64,000 bases of DNA from Trichobilharzia szidati. Taxonomy: Eukaryota > Platyhelminthes > Trematoda > Strigeidida > Schistosomatidae. The notes below the pieces were generated by a model that did no database searches, was not told the origin of the DNA, and saw only the letters and a program-made list of their open reading frames with translations. The stretch is from contig OX235271.1 of the NCBI GenBank assembly GCA_944472155.2, positions 86,999,256 to 87,063,255 on the forward strand. Direction: 5' to 3'. A program made the translations under genes and the position numbers. Each line of letters begins with the position of its first letter. Positions within the stretch are counted from its first letter, which is position 1. Positions 22,121 through 34,239 of the stretch are shown one piece after another.

Positions 22121-24334
22121 TTATACAGTGTGATTCTGTAGGTTCATGTGTTTCACAATCAAATCGTCTGACTGTGTTGTAGTAGTAGTATTACGATTTA
22201 AATTTATATCCCTTTCTGTGGTTATTGTTGTTGCTGTTGCTGATGATGACTTTGAGCACATACGACATCGACAAGACGGTAGACAACAACACCGATAACA
22301 ACAACGAACTATCTTATTTTGATTATTACTATTACTATTGCTATTATTATTACTATTATTAAAACTATTACGTTCATATAATTCATGTTTTGACTGAGAA
22401 GTGTTTATAGTTGTATTAGAAGGCATTCGTTGATTAAAACCACTTGTTGGTGATTCCCAATCAAAACTATTTCTTTTACGTTCAAAAAATATTGATGAAC
22501 AACCTTCAGATGTATTCAGCATTGCTGGTAAACGATCTTCATTAGAAATTCTTTTTCTTGAAGTATTTTTTAACTTGGCATTTCCATCATCATCATTATT
22601 GTCAGTTGGACTAGAGTGTGTCTGTGAATCTTTAAAATCCCGTGTAACAAATGATGGTAGCTTAGCTAGCGTATACGATGTCGTCTGATCAACTGGTAAT
22701 TGTAAGTGATCACTATCATTCATAGAATTATCGGAATAATTCAATCGTTCACTTTTACTTGTTGACGGATGCAGGTTAGTCGTACTAGCTGAATCATCAC
22801 ATATACTATGCTGACTTTCTATACTTAATGCCTGATTAAATTTTGAACATGAATAAGTAGGATGATTCCATGCTGTATACCTTCGATGATGTCTTTTCCT
22901 AGAGAAATTTGATCTCTCCAGCAATTCACGCCAATCATTTTCAGTCTCACCATAATTTTGATTTGAATCAGATTGATTACATATTGACGTATTCCCGTTG
23001 TCATTGTTGGTTTGATGACAATGACAGTTGGGAGAGTAACATGGTGCAGATATATGATTTGATGGTACAGTTAGATTATGCATTTTCCCTGCTGTTTGAT
23101 TATCGTCTGATTCATCGCTACTAGCCTCACTACAACTTTCATCACTGTCAGTCCCTTTACTGAGTACAGCGACAACTTCTCCAGTCCCCCGACATAAATC
23201 CAGTAAATCACAAGCATACTTTCGACACTGTTCACACAATGAAAGAAATGTTTCTTTAAATTCATTTTCACGTGATGCTAAGTGTAATAGCTCTGAGGAT
23301 AATTCAAATGCTGTCAGTATTGGATCTGGTGAAGTCAAAGATATCCATGCTGGGCTAGCAAGAGCTCTATACGTGTTAATTCGTTGAAGCGTATGCTTTA
23401 AAGGATCATCAGAGAGTAAACGATGACAATGTTCACAAGAGCATGATGATTTATGCGGTTCTTCAATTCTTGCACCACGGTTAATTAGCAGTTGTAAGAT
23501 TTCAAATTGATTACAAATAGCCGCTAACATGACAGGTGAGATATCAGCAGGAAAATCGTGACTTTCTTCTTCACGTTTACCAATCCCAATACACTGTGTT
23601 GTCCATGATGTGCCTAACATTTCTTTAGTAATCGATGGATGATCAATAAGCATTTCTACTATTCGATATACACCCTCTTGAATAGCATATAATATTGCAT
23701 CACCAATTTCTATACCAGGCTGATCAAGCAGAAGTTCAACTAATTCAATATTTTCATTATCCACAGCGATTTGTATAGCTGTACGACCCAGTATATTAAC
23801 ACAGTTTACATTGACACTATTTGAAAATGATAAACATCGAATTAGCGTTGATTTATCTCCACGTTCTGCAGCCTCTAAAAATATCCGTTCCAATGGTGTT
23901 AATTTATGCTTCTCTCTTAATGGTCCTAATGCAGTTGAATAATTCGGTGTTTCATACGGTGAACGTCCAGATCGTCTATAACGTTTAGGTCGACGTGCAT
24001 TATTTAAATATGGTGTGTCATTTAATCGTGGTACACCTGAATCACTTATTTCAGTATCTGAATTTAAAAATGCCTGTAAAGGATCTATAGCATGTTGTAC
24101 TGGTTCAATGAAATCAGTTTTTGTAGTTGATGTTGTTGTTGTTGCTGCTGTTGATGCTGTTGTCGACATTTGATTCCCTCGATTCTTATACCGGAGACTT
24201 CCTGTAGTTAAACGTCGAAAACGACTAACACGTTGTTCTTTATCATTAACAGATCCAGTCCTATGGGTTCTGTTATCTGTTTCGTTTTCATGTTGAGCGA
24301 ATTCGACTTTTCTAGTATCTAAATTAGTAGCCAT
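22121..24334 (-). CDS. TRPC-type channel N-terminal exon (ankyrin repeats + TRP_2 domain)
   Basis: The 737-codon frame opens with ATG directly after an in-frame TGA. Residues 1-140 are polar and disordered, with a Thr/Ala/Ser run at 57-72. Residues 145-290 form ankyrin-type repeats (e.g. LTPLERIFLEAAERGDKSTL, then GRTAIQIAV). H294, C298, C300 and C303 make the H-x3-C-x-C-x2-C zinc site of TRPC channels. Residues 304-395 match the TRP_2 domain (SPAWISLTSPDPI). In the family, linker helices and six membrane segments should follow. Here residues 396-737 are Ser/Asn/Asp-rich, with eight Cys in 678-693, and no membrane segment. A GT (in CACTGTATAA) beside the stop could be a splice donor, so this may be one long exon with an insert, or a soluble isoform. 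TRPC channels are plasma-membrane Ca2+-permeable cation channels. Family assignment is strong; completeness is unknown. Confidence 0.88.
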   Translation of the reverse strand: MATNLDTRKVEFAQHENETDNRTHRTGSVNDKEQRVSRFRRLTTGSLRYKNRGNQMSTTASTAATTTTSTTKTDFIEPVQHAIDPLQAFLNSDTEISDSGVPRLNDTPYLNNARRPKRYRRSGRSPYETPNYSTALGPLREKHKLTPLERIFLEAAERGDKSTLIRCLSFSNSVNVNCVNILGRTAIQIAVDNENIELVELLLDQPGIEIGDAILYAIQEGVYRIVEMLIDHPSITKEMLGTSWTTQCIGIGKREEESHDFPADISPVMLAAICNQFEILQLLINRGARIEEPHKSSCSCEHCHRLLSDDPLKHTLQRINTYRALASPAWISLTSPDPILTAFELSSELLHLASRENEFKETFLSLCEQCRKYACDLLDLCRGTGEVVAVLSKGTDSDESCSEASSDESDDNQTAGKMHNLTVPSNHISAPCYSPNCHCHQTNNDNGNTSICNQSDSNQNYGETENDWRELLERSNFSRKRHHRRYTAWNHPTYSCSKFNQALSIESQHSICDDSASTTNLHPSTSKSERLNYSDNSMNDSDHLQLPVDQTTSYTLAKLPSFVTRDFKDSQTHSSPTDNNDDDGNAKLKNTSRKRISNEDRLPAMLNTSEGCSSIFFERKRNSFDWESPTSGFNQRMPSNTTINTSQSKHELYERNSFNNSNNNSNSNSNNQNKIVRCCYRCCCLPSCRCRMCSKSSSATATTITTERDINLNRNTTTTTQSDDLIVKHMNLQNHTV
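23426..23455 (-). other. Zinc-binding motif of the TRPC N-terminus
   Basis: Encodes H294 K S S C298 S C300 E H C303. The spacing H-x3-C-x-C-x2-C is the conserved TRPC zinc site at the junction of the ankyrin repeats and the TRP_2 domain. All four ligands are present, which argues that the protein is under selection. Confidence 0.75.
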
Positions 24335-25254
24335 TCAATGTGGGTGTATATTACAAGAAATGAAGATGATATAAATTGTATATATATGGTATATTTTTGT
24401 GTACAATCTCTCAAGGAATACTAATGTTTGAGGTTAATAAGAATTCAGAAAACCACAAACACGTCTCTGACGGCATAGTAACCATAAAAATTGAAGTATC
24501 ATTAGGGATTTTGTAGTCATAATATATGCCATTCCGCCTTTTTAGAGTTAAAAGGTGTATCCTTGCTTGAATTTTATATTTATCGAAGGAATACCATTAG
24601 CGATGACATTGGTGATAATAATAATAATATTGGTAATAATGTTAATATATCCATTAAACAAATAATGTGTAGATAACTGAGCTGTAAAAATCCCCTATCT
24701 CTCTCTCCTCCACTCTCGTCAAAAATATCCTTGCCAATTTCTTAGAACAATTTTGTCAATCTTCATAAAAATAACAGAAAAAAGTCAACTTAGTATCTGG
24801 TTGGTTGGATGGTTGGTTGGCTTGCTGGCTGACTGACTGACTGGCCAGTTTTATGTCTTTTGCATTTATCTGAAAGGGTTTAATATGTGAATTAGACAAA
24901 AGAAGCGCTTCAAATATAAACCTCTTCCTATTATGTTATTGGAATAAGTTAAAAGTTAGCAGCCGATTGGACAGCTTATAGTTGGTTGGTTAGTTAGTTT
25001 GTAGTTGGTAATTTGGGTTTTAATTCCTTGATGCTTATTGCTTTATTTTCTTTTGTTTTAAATGTACAAAATAATAAATAATTAACCATATGTAAAAAGG
25101 TGAAAACTAAAAGATTTATCAAGTAGTGATGAGAAGAAGAGTAATCTTTTTCGAAAAGTGTATGTGTATCTCTTGGCTTCATTCTTCTAACTTCCTCCTC
25201 TTTTTCTTCTCTTTAGGTTGGGAGTTTTCGTTTCAAGTTTAATCACGGTTTGAT
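24335..25254. other. Upstream flank of the TRPC exon; simple repeats
   Basis: Sequence 5' of the start codon is AT-rich (TATATATA near 24379). ATA-rich tracts lie near 24617-24640 and a GGTT/GACT-type repeat near 24800-24845. No upstream coding exon recognised. It may hold the promoter or an upstream intron; I could not identify a splice acceptor. Confidence 0.45.
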
Positions 25255-25610
25255 ATCATTTTGAAAACCGCTGAGAACCAGGCAGCATTGAAGAGTTGTT
25301 TCTTACTTGCTTGGAGCTCCCAGCATGGTCTGAACCCAAGAGCTTCTGGTTACAAAGCAAGCTAGTAGACTATTCAGCCACTGGGACCTGATTCAATGGC
25401 CACTTCATGAATTCTAACTTCGACTAATTCGGGATTTTAGCGCGACCACCAATCAATGTCATCGGTTGAAAATCCATCCTCAATCCCGACTGGATGCATC
25501 TCACTGGTCACGACTTCTCACTAGAACTACAGGAAACTCTGTCCTGTAGTAAGTCGCTAACGAGCATCAGATTAATTTTCACGAGCTGATTTATAAGGGT
25601 TTGATTTGCT
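25255..25610 (-). mobile_element. Sm-alpha-like repeat, degraded, first of a tandem pair
   Basis: Minus-strand copy with a disrupted hammerhead (25290-25335), head near 25335-25390 and body to about 25610. Confidence 0.65.
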
Positions 25611-25627
25611 TATCGAATATGAACACG

Positions 25628-26015
25628 GATTGATATCAGTTAGAGAATCATTGAAAACCAGGGAGTACTGCCAGACATCTGTTTCCGCCTCCTAGTTTGG
25701 GAATTATCGGAAGTACTCACCCACACTGTGGGGTTCAAACCAAGGACCTTCCGGTTACAAGGTAAGTTAGCTCGCAAACCTTTCATCCACTGGGACTCGA
25801 CTCAATGGCCTGTGAATTCTAACTTCTACCAATTCGTGATTTTTAGCGCGACCACCAGACAATGTCATCGGTGAGTATTTGTCCACTTGAACTACTGGAT
25901 TGACCCTCCTAGTCACGACTCCTCTCTTGAACTCCAAGCACCTTTGTTAATTAGCCAGTCATTAGTAAGCATCAGACTGAATTTCCCTACATATTAGCTT
26001 TTGAAAACGTTTGAT
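25628..26015 (-). mobile_element. Sm-alpha-like repeat, second of a tandem pair
   Basis: Same orientation as the preceding copy and directly adjacent, so the pair is head-to-tail, as expected from the satellite-like behaviour of this family. The hammerhead region (25662-25722) is damaged; the box B region reads 'ggttcaaaccaagg' on the plus strand. Confidence 0.65.
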
Positions 26016-26929
26016 TTGATACCTTAGTTTTCAAATATTCAGTTATATTACTGATATCTTTGCTATCATTTTATCCATGTGTCTCTGTATAGTCCAGTTT
26101 AATTAAGCATATGAAAGTTCGATAATATTTCCCACTCTTAATGAATAATTTGATCGGAATATTTTTTTTATTTGCCAGCAAAAGTGGACTGAATAGTCGA
26201 TGGACTCACATCGTAACCGAAGGGTCTTAATTTCAACCGTTGATGACATCTGAAAAGTTCACTGTTGGCATAAAACAACTCTCCAATACTTCCTGATTTC
26301 CAGTGGTTTTTTTGACAGATGTAATTTTTACAAAACAACTTGAAAAAGTGACCAAATGATGTTCATAATAATAAAAGCGTCATTCTTTTTGTTCTGGACA
26401 CATGTGACTTTTTTAAATTTCTCTCAAACAGTACAAAACTTGGTTATTTGGTTCCCACTTGACACCTGCAATACTACTTCGAAAAGCAATGTTGTCAATT
26501 TAGTGCAAAAGTATAATTTAGACACTGTGGCAGAGTCGTATTTCATATCGGATAAATTTATTTGATTTAACACCCAGTGGCACATTTATTTATTTATTGA
26601 TTACAGCTTAATACCACACCGTTGGTAACTGGATGAAGTTTCTAGTACAATTCACTGCTCATAATGTTATTGATGTATTCACAGGACTTCATAATTTGCT
26701 TTATGTATCTTTGTCTTTTCCGTATATCCGTTACAGGCGTTGTGTCATTTCGACTGCACTTGTTCAGTGTTTATTTGATGAACACATAACTATATTACGT
26801 TATAATACTTAGACCTTCTCACAACATGTTGTGTGATTACAAGCAAGTGAATGCAATGCAGTGGCCGAGAATGTTACAGATTGTTAAGCCCACCATCGTC
26901 ACTTATTCGGGCTCTAACTAAATTTCTAT
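26016..26929. other. No gene recognised
   Basis: AT-rich. A 69-codon open frame at 26356-26565 has no recognisable features. The segment 26140-26320 may contain a very old repeat but I could not assign it. Confidence 0.4.
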
Positions 26930-27505
26930 ATTTCAATAGTCTAACTGACTCCAGAAAAGCAAGACAAGCTTTCACCACTCTCAAGTCTGTGTGGAGGTCA
27001 ACAGCACTCAGCATAAAAAATAAGATCTGGATTTTCAACTCCAATGGGAAGTCAGTGCTACTATACGGATCAGAGACTTGCACTGCGCATCATAAAGAGC
27101 ACCTCAAACAAACAACAGACCTTCATTAACAGTTGTCTTCGCTCAATACTCAAGATCAGATGGCTGACCAGAAAAGATCAGCAACAGAGATCTCTGGTAG
27201 CGAACCAACCAGGAACCAATTGTGCAACAAATAGGCAGGAAGAAATGGAGATGGATTGGCCATACTCTGAGGAAACCATCAAGTGACATCACTAGACAAG
27301 CCATCGCTCGAGTGGAACCCGAACGGGAAGCGGCGAGTTGGTCGTCAGTGTGAGGGTGACTTGGAGGAGGTCATGTGAAGTGGAGATGAAAGCGTGAGGG
27401 GCAGACTTGGAGCCAGGTGAAGACTCTAGCATAGAACCGAACGCAATGGAGACGTACGGCTGAAGCCCTATGTTCCTCTAGGAATTAAAGGAAATAATAA
27501 TTATC
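26930..27505 (+). pseudogene. RTE-like LINE 3' fragment
   Basis: One of the better preserved 3' ends. The first frame carries KARQAFTTLKSVWRSTALS and then KSVLLYGSETC (about 26955-27080). A shifted frame carries the 'CLRSILKIRWLTRKDQQ' block, and the C-terminal basic motif region lies near 27310-27345. The 3' end 'gccctatgttcctctagg' is followed by an AAT-rich tail. Frameshifts make it non-functional. Confidence 0.8.
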
Positions 27506-29479
27506 ATTATTTTTCTTGACTAGATCTGCCGAGTACCTTAAGACAACAAAGTTTATCTGTGAGAGAGTCGATTGATTTAAATGCCACCCTAATTAAAGCA
27601 GCTTTATAAAGAATCCTTCATAGAGTTTTTGATATTCCTTCTTTAAATGGCTTAACACTATCCAGGCTTTGAATTCCTTATTATTTATATTATATTCACT
27701 ACCACTTTTATTTCTCTCATGGGAATTCATGCATTTTCGAATAAATTCCATCGGGTAGTTATTGACTTATAGTGTTTTCCTTATTTATATGTATGCATTA
27801 TATAAATCTTCTGACTTATTGGTAAGCCTCCTGTCCAGAGTATACAAACATATAACTAAACCTATCTTTTCTGATTCCGGGTGAGTTGAATTATATGTTT
27901 AAGTATTTCTCAGAATGTATGTTAGTATCTCATCCATCATTCCGTTTTCGTTTGGTTTTATAATCTAACGTAGCTAACTCATGAAGCTCATTTTCTAACT
28001 CAAAAGTGGATCTAGTTTCATCTACTACTTATAAAATATGAAATTTTGTCAACTGATGTGTACTTCAGTAGTATATATCAGACACATAAATATCCTTCGT
28101 TGTCCCAATGTAACCAGCGTTATAAGCAAAGCGTATATATATATATATATACTATTACTGAAGGCAATAATAATCCTGGTCGTAAAGTAACTTCAGCTCT
28201 CTAACTGTGGAAAACTGAAAGATAGGTAACACTTGTTATTTTTAACATCCTTTTGCTATGGTGTTAATTTGATTGGTCATGAACGGTGTACACTATCCAC
28301 CTTCATCTACAACCATTGGCAAGTATAATCTTTGCTTTTACCACCAGTGACCTGATTTAAGAAGAAAAAATGAAGAATACTTCAGTTAGAAAAGCATGTC
28401 ATCAGATAGTTGCCTATTTCTAACCCACGTTAACCTTAGTACATACGGAAAGTTATTGCCTCACACAGTGACCGTCGTTTTCAAGCCAACAATAGATTGA
28501 ACAGATCAGAGACAAGCAACCTAGAAGTCCTTATATGTTTGTCTGTCTGTTTTTGACACAGAACTTTGCACATATGTGCTGCAGTTCAAGTCGCCACACT
28601 CCATGAAACGCACACACACACAGTCTCAATGAGAATGTCAAATCCTTTATATAACTGATAACACTACTAATCATTGCACCGTAATCCATCTAGTGTACAA
28701 AAGAAAAAACAGTTAATTAAGTTCAACGAAGACGTTAAAGAAAGCAAGTGGTTATACCAGAAGTAAGTGAATGAGGCAGGCTCAGCGAGCATCTCTGGAA
28801 GTTAAAGCTTCTTGAATGCAAGCTGACTAAGAGTTCATATTACAGCCGATAACATTGGTGGATGATAACGGTGAGAGAAATTAAAATCAAATAATAACAT
28901 AAGATCATGCCGACCACTGGGAGAGACGTCTGGTTATCCACCGTTATTGTGAGTTCATGGGTATCGCAGTAATGCCTATCCTTGAAGAAATTACTGAGAA
29001 AATCTATCATTCCAGTCAGTGTACTGTACACTAACTCATACAGCATTGCAAGACCATAGGGAGGGTTACAATCTCGGGTGACCACAACCCATTCTCTCTA
29101 TCAGAAACATCGTAAAATTCCTAACATGGATGGGTCAGCTCAAATTCTTTGACTTTGTGTTTGATACTACTATATATAACGACAGAGGAGCACTAGTCGA
29201 TAAAACCCAGAAAAACAAATTTCGTTATATCCTGTACCTTAGAAATTGACTTGAATAACGCGGACAATTATGAAAATACTAAGGAATGAACATTTTTCAC
29301 TGAAACTGATAATCACAACAACAGGAATAATGTGTTAATTTCGTGGAGCGTGTTACTGATAAAAAAGCAGAAACTCGAATGAGAGTTCTAATTACTTCTC
29401 CATGAAAAACATTCTACAATGCAGCTTATGCATATTATTATTAGTTAGCAGACACTGGAATGTAAGTAAACACTGTTGT
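27506..29479. other. No gene; short AT and AC tracts
   Basis: (TA)n at 28134-28151 and (AC)n at 28609-28622. No recognisable protein or repeat; an 81-codon frame at 28840-29085 (minus) has nothing to identify it. Confidence 0.45.
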
Positions 29480-30435
29480 TATTCGCTTAGATCCTGAGTG
29501 GAACACAGGACTTTGACAGCATATAATTATTTCATCTTGTTCTCAGAAATCTTCTTTTTCTCACTGTAAAATTGCGAATAGGCTTTGAGTTGCATCTTAC
29601 ACATTCTCCTCCATTTCACCACTGGACCAACACCCAACTCGTTGTTTCCCATTCAGGTTCCAATCGAAGGACTCATGCGTGTTGTCACTCTACGGTCTCC
29701 CCGATATATGCCAAATCCGTCTATCTACATTTTCTTCTGCTTATGTTTTCAGAGATAGGTTAATGGTCGGTTGGTTGGTTGGTTGCCAGAGTTCATTTTT
29801 GTTAACCTATTCTGGCTGGCTGGCCATCTGATCTTCAGTATGAAGTGAAGGCATCTGTTGGTTGAAGTCAGCAGTAGCCTGTTGGAAATGCTTTTTTTGA
29901 AATGCAATACAGAAGCACTGAATTGACATCAGTATTGAGGGTTCAGAATTTGTTGCTTATGCTGAACGTAGCAGATTCCCATACTTTTGATTGGACACTG
30001 GTTAGTAACTGGTGTTTTGAGTCTAATCCTTTGTTTGGTGCAGACTGGATTCTATCAGTCAAGTTGGCGATGTGGCCACCTTCCCAATTGGCTCGCTAAC
30101 ATGGTGCAGCACTGTGTAACGTGGGTTCGAACCTCAAAAGGAAAAAGAGTCTTTTCAAGGTTCCAGATATGCCTTGCTGACGAGTGCCAACTAGCATGAA
30201 ACCTAGATCCAAGGCATCCTGGTGAATACCTTCAACCATCTAATATCAACTATTCAAAGATTTATATACTGATTTCAGAGTAATAAAGATATATCTTACT
30301 TTTACTAACCTGCCTTTGACATTGTCACCTGTGCCGCCTGTACTTGAAATGATGCTGCCCAGATAGGTGATAACGGTGACCTTCATGATATTTATCCTGG
30401 TAACGGTGACTGATGCTTGTTGATGTTATTTTATT
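29480..30435 (-). pseudogene. RTE-like LINE fragment interrupted by a family D/E repeat
   Basis: The minus-strand 3' end at about 29480-29520, then the connection region to 29985, and the reverse-transcriptase-proximal part at 30255-30435 ('tgatgctgcccagataggtgat'). The family E block and family D SINE (29986-30250, plus) sit between. Confidence 0.65.
29986..30250 (+). mobile_element. Family E block plus family D SINE
   Basis: Block E ('tttggtgcagactggattctatcagt', about 30035-30060) is followed by the family D head and body ('cttgctgacgagtgccaact', 30174-30193). Block E recurs at 16870-17010 and inverted at 56375-56500. Confidence 0.55.
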
Positions 30436-31025
30436 AGTTCACTAGTTTACTAGCTAGTCCTAAGCTCCCAAAAAGCAGGGAGGTTTGGTGTGAGTCTAGT
30501 GACCCATCTCCGAGAATTCCATTCAACCGCTACAGAAATCTCGTAGCACAAGTAGACATTCACACCTTCAAATTAAGTGAAACCCTTGAAAATTAGTGTG
30601 TCGTACTGAACAATAAGTTAAGCGAAAAATCACTGACTAAAGGAGATACATAGCAACAGTATGTGAATAAGTAAAACATTTAAAGCCATTTCAAAACTTG
30701 AAGCAGTTTGAATAACGTGAGAAGGTGAATTTCGACTAAAGCAGATTAACAGATGTCTGCAAAATTTACCATTGAGATATGGGGAATGATTTATTCAAGT
30801 TCTTGTTACTCCGAGTGCACTTAAAATGCTCTCATTAGAGCTATATTTGTGATATTGTTAAAAAACAATAATTTAGAGGAAATGCATTTAAAGTGGACAC
30901 TAGATTTCAATATATGTCAATGAGATGATACTAGCATTACTCCTTGAATTACTAATTTTAAAATTCTTGCAATCTTTTCCATTGATAAAAATGAAAATAA
31001 ACGGTGATAGTGATGTCAGTCCACG
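30436..31025. other. No gene recognised
   Basis: AT-rich sequence upstream of the microsatellite; nothing recognised. Confidence 0.45.
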
Positions 31026-31470
<445 letters not shown>

Positions 31471-31471
31471 T

Positions 31472-31818
31472 CATCTTTGTGGTTCACACGAAAATGAATC
31501 TCAACAGTCTGTTCCAGAATTTTATTAACAGCTAATTTTGCTGCCTAAGTACTGAAGATCAGATGGCTCGCTAGCCAGAAAGGATAAGTAATAAAGGACC
31601 CTGGTAACGAATTAACAAAGAGCCTACCACGAAAAAAATGCAGAAGGAAACAGGGAAACAAACTGCCGAGGTTGTTGAGTGGTGTCACACTCCAGGCCCG
31701 ACCCTCAAGTGGTATTCAAAATGTAGACGATGAGTTGGGTGTGTTAGGGTGGTTAAAGGAGATTGTGTGACGTGGACATAAGAGCTTATAGTTAATCATG
31801 GAGCCAACTACAAAGGAT
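31472..31818 (+). pseudogene. RTE-like LINE 3' fragment, starting at the microsatellite
   Basis: Begins right after the TATC tract with the block equivalent to 'cacgaaaagcatctccaacag' and runs through the 'CLRSIL..W' region to the C-terminus, joining a family B SINE at about 31820. Confidence 0.6.
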
Positions 31819-31819
31819 T

Positions 31820-31965
31820 GTGGAGCCTCCAATCTTCCCTCTTCATCGGATTTTTTCTTATCGGCTAAGCGAGGTTTGAGAGTATGTCAGTTGGGAATCG
31901 AACCCAGCTTGCCTGCAGCGTAGTTGTTCAGCATTTTCCTCCTGGAACCACTGACGCACATTTTA
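31820..31965 (-). mobile_element. tRNA-derived SINE, family B, partial
   Basis: The minus-strand head (31965-31895, box B-like 'gggaatcgaacccagc' on the plus strand) and part of the body; the 3' tail is absent. Confidence 0.55.
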
Positions 31966-32564
31966 TATATGAAATTAGTATACAGTGTTTATTCAAAATA
32001 TTGAAATGCTCTTTTGAGATTTTGTTTTTCCTTCATAAATTGTTCAACCAATCTAGTGTACTCTTAGTCCACTATGAAGACATATAGATATGACAAGAGA
32101 AATGATTTAATGGATTATATGATAATATGAGAAATAAATTAAAATTATGCTATGATCAACATCAGGTCAAGGTTTTGTATTCTATGTGAGTATATGTGAT
32201 AATGATCTTGAGATGAAATTTATCAAGAGAATAAAAATAAGTGATGATATATATATGTATACATAGAATAAACTGGACAACGTAATTTAATCTTCTCAAT
32301 CTAAAACAACGTAAACAGTAAACATCACCAGATGACCGATTTGGTAGTTTTTGTTTAGTATAGTCAAACACTTCTAAATACAAATTTAGATAAATATGCA
32401 TACATTGAAAACAGATTTGTATAGAATGAAAGAGAAGAAAAAGAAGGTTCATATCTCCTGAAAGATTTCTATCATGATAGATCTGCAGTAACTATCATTG
32501 GTTTTTTATACTGTAATGTTTTCACTATGTTGGTTTGCATGAATTTGATTGATTTCAGTATTGA
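31966..32564. other. No gene recognised
   Basis: AT-rich; a 96-codon frame at 32162-32452 (minus) looks compositional. Confidence 0.4.
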
Positions 32565-32865
32565 TTACGAATTGACTTCAGTTAAAAAATCAATGCAAAC
32601 CAGAGGGTACTGAACAGCTGTCTTACTCTTTTTAGCGACTCTTAGGCACGACGCACCCATGACCCTACGAGGAGTCGAACTCAAGACCTTCGGTTCATAG
32701 GGCGAACTCATATATCATTCAGTCAGTGAGATAGAAAGCAATAGCCCCTCAATTTTGATTCGCGATATATAATAGCCGCTTTAGTTACGACTTCCGATTC
32801 GAATTACAGGCAATTTCATCCAGTAGTCAGTTACTAGTGAGTACTAGATTAATTTTCAAGTGATG
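32565..32865 (-). mobile_element. Sm-alpha-like repeat, degraded
   Basis: Minus-strand 3' flank, hammerhead remnant (32618-32665; stem II lost), tRNA-like head and body. Confidence 0.6.
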
Positions 32866-32937
32866 GGTTTGCAGGTATTTGATCGATTTCAAGTTTGGTT
32901 ACAATGTGATGGTCATTGTGTCAAGTTCAAATTGCAT

Positions 32938-33430
32938 AAATTTTCAAGTATTGGTTTTGTAGGGATTTTTTGTTTGATTGGTTGGAGGATTTCACCATGA
33001 GCTAACATCAGTTAGAGAACCATTGGAAAACCAGCTGGAAGTACTGTACAACTGTTTCGTCAGCCTAGTTTAGGACTCTTTAACAGTACGCACCCACCAC
33101 CACGACTCGAATCTAGGATTTTCTGGTTACAAGGCGAGCTAGCTCATAGACCATTAAGCCACTGGGTTCCAATCCAATGGCCAACCCGAGAATTCTAACT
33201 TCTCCCAATTCATGACATAGCTCGACCAATTCGCATTGTCTTCTTCTGCCTCACCTTCAGCCTGCTGTACCCTACTGGTCATGGCTTCCTACAAGAACCC
33301 CAGGTTAACTGCCTGAATAGGGCCAGTCGCTAGTGAGCATCTCATTGATTTTAGGATTTGATTCTGATGAAATCCTCCAAACAATCAAACAAAATCTCTA
33401 CAAAAACCAATACATGAATATTTCAAATTT
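32938..33430 (-). mobile_element. Sm-alpha-like repeat bounded by inverted 65-bp ends
   Basis: Full-length minus-strand copy. The flank at 32938-33000 ('tattggttttgtagggatt') recurs inverted at 33360-33430 ('aatctctacaaaaaccaata'), so a second unit's 3' flank meets it head-to-head. The hammerhead at 33041-33089 keeps stem I (GTACTG/CAGTAC), but its core is mutated and its cleavage site is GTA. Confidence 0.7.
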
Positions 33431-34239
33431 GACACAACCTGTTTTACCACTTGATACTGAACTATGATTTAATGTTATTATTATAAATATATTTATCACA
33501 AGAATAGGTAAGTCATAGGAGTCATTTGTTTCTACATACTATTTTACAGTTTTCTCCTCCACGTATAAATAAGATCGAGATCTATACAAAGAGCAGTTCT
33601 TTAACATTTTTCGGAGATGACAGTTACAGTTATCAGAAAACTTTTCTTTCTGTCCAAGATATGCACTGCTGTGGAACTGTTGCTAAGTGATATGATCTCG
33701 TTGACAGCTGATATGACCGAATGGACTGTTGTGTCAGTATAATAATGCTGATGTAATGAATTACTCAACTAATATTGTTAGATACACCTAGTCGTCCATC
33801 GTACCTTCTGCTGGTGAGATAAAGATGATGAAACTGTATAGTCATCCGATCACACGATGAATCATATGATGAGTCATAAGTTGATTACTGCTTTCAGCTG
33901 ATTCCTATCATATACACTGCTTAAAATGAATGATGATTAAAGACAAAATGTAATTCTGCATTGCAGCAGCATTAAAACTAGTTGTCTGCGATTCTGAATT
34001 ATTCTTGACTCTGTACAAATATAAAATAATTCACACTTAGCTGAAACTATAAATTAGCGATTTAGACAACCTAAATGACACAATAAAACATACTGTTGAA
34101 GTCCATTTCAAGTGCGAAATTTTGTAAAATAGGTATGTTGAGTGTAAACCTTGCAAATTGGTAGTATTTTTTTCTGAATACAAACTAATTATATTTCGTA
34201 GAACTCACGGCTCTTATGGCCGCTTTAGAATTATTACAT
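33431..34239. other. No gene or repeat recognised
   Basis: AT-rich, no recognisable element. Confidence 0.45.

Noticed and set aside
22121..22135. A PDZ-binding motif at the end of the TRPC open frame
   Set aside because: The last residues (NHTV) lack Ser/Thr at the -2 position needed for the usual class I motif, and the end may not be the real C-terminus.
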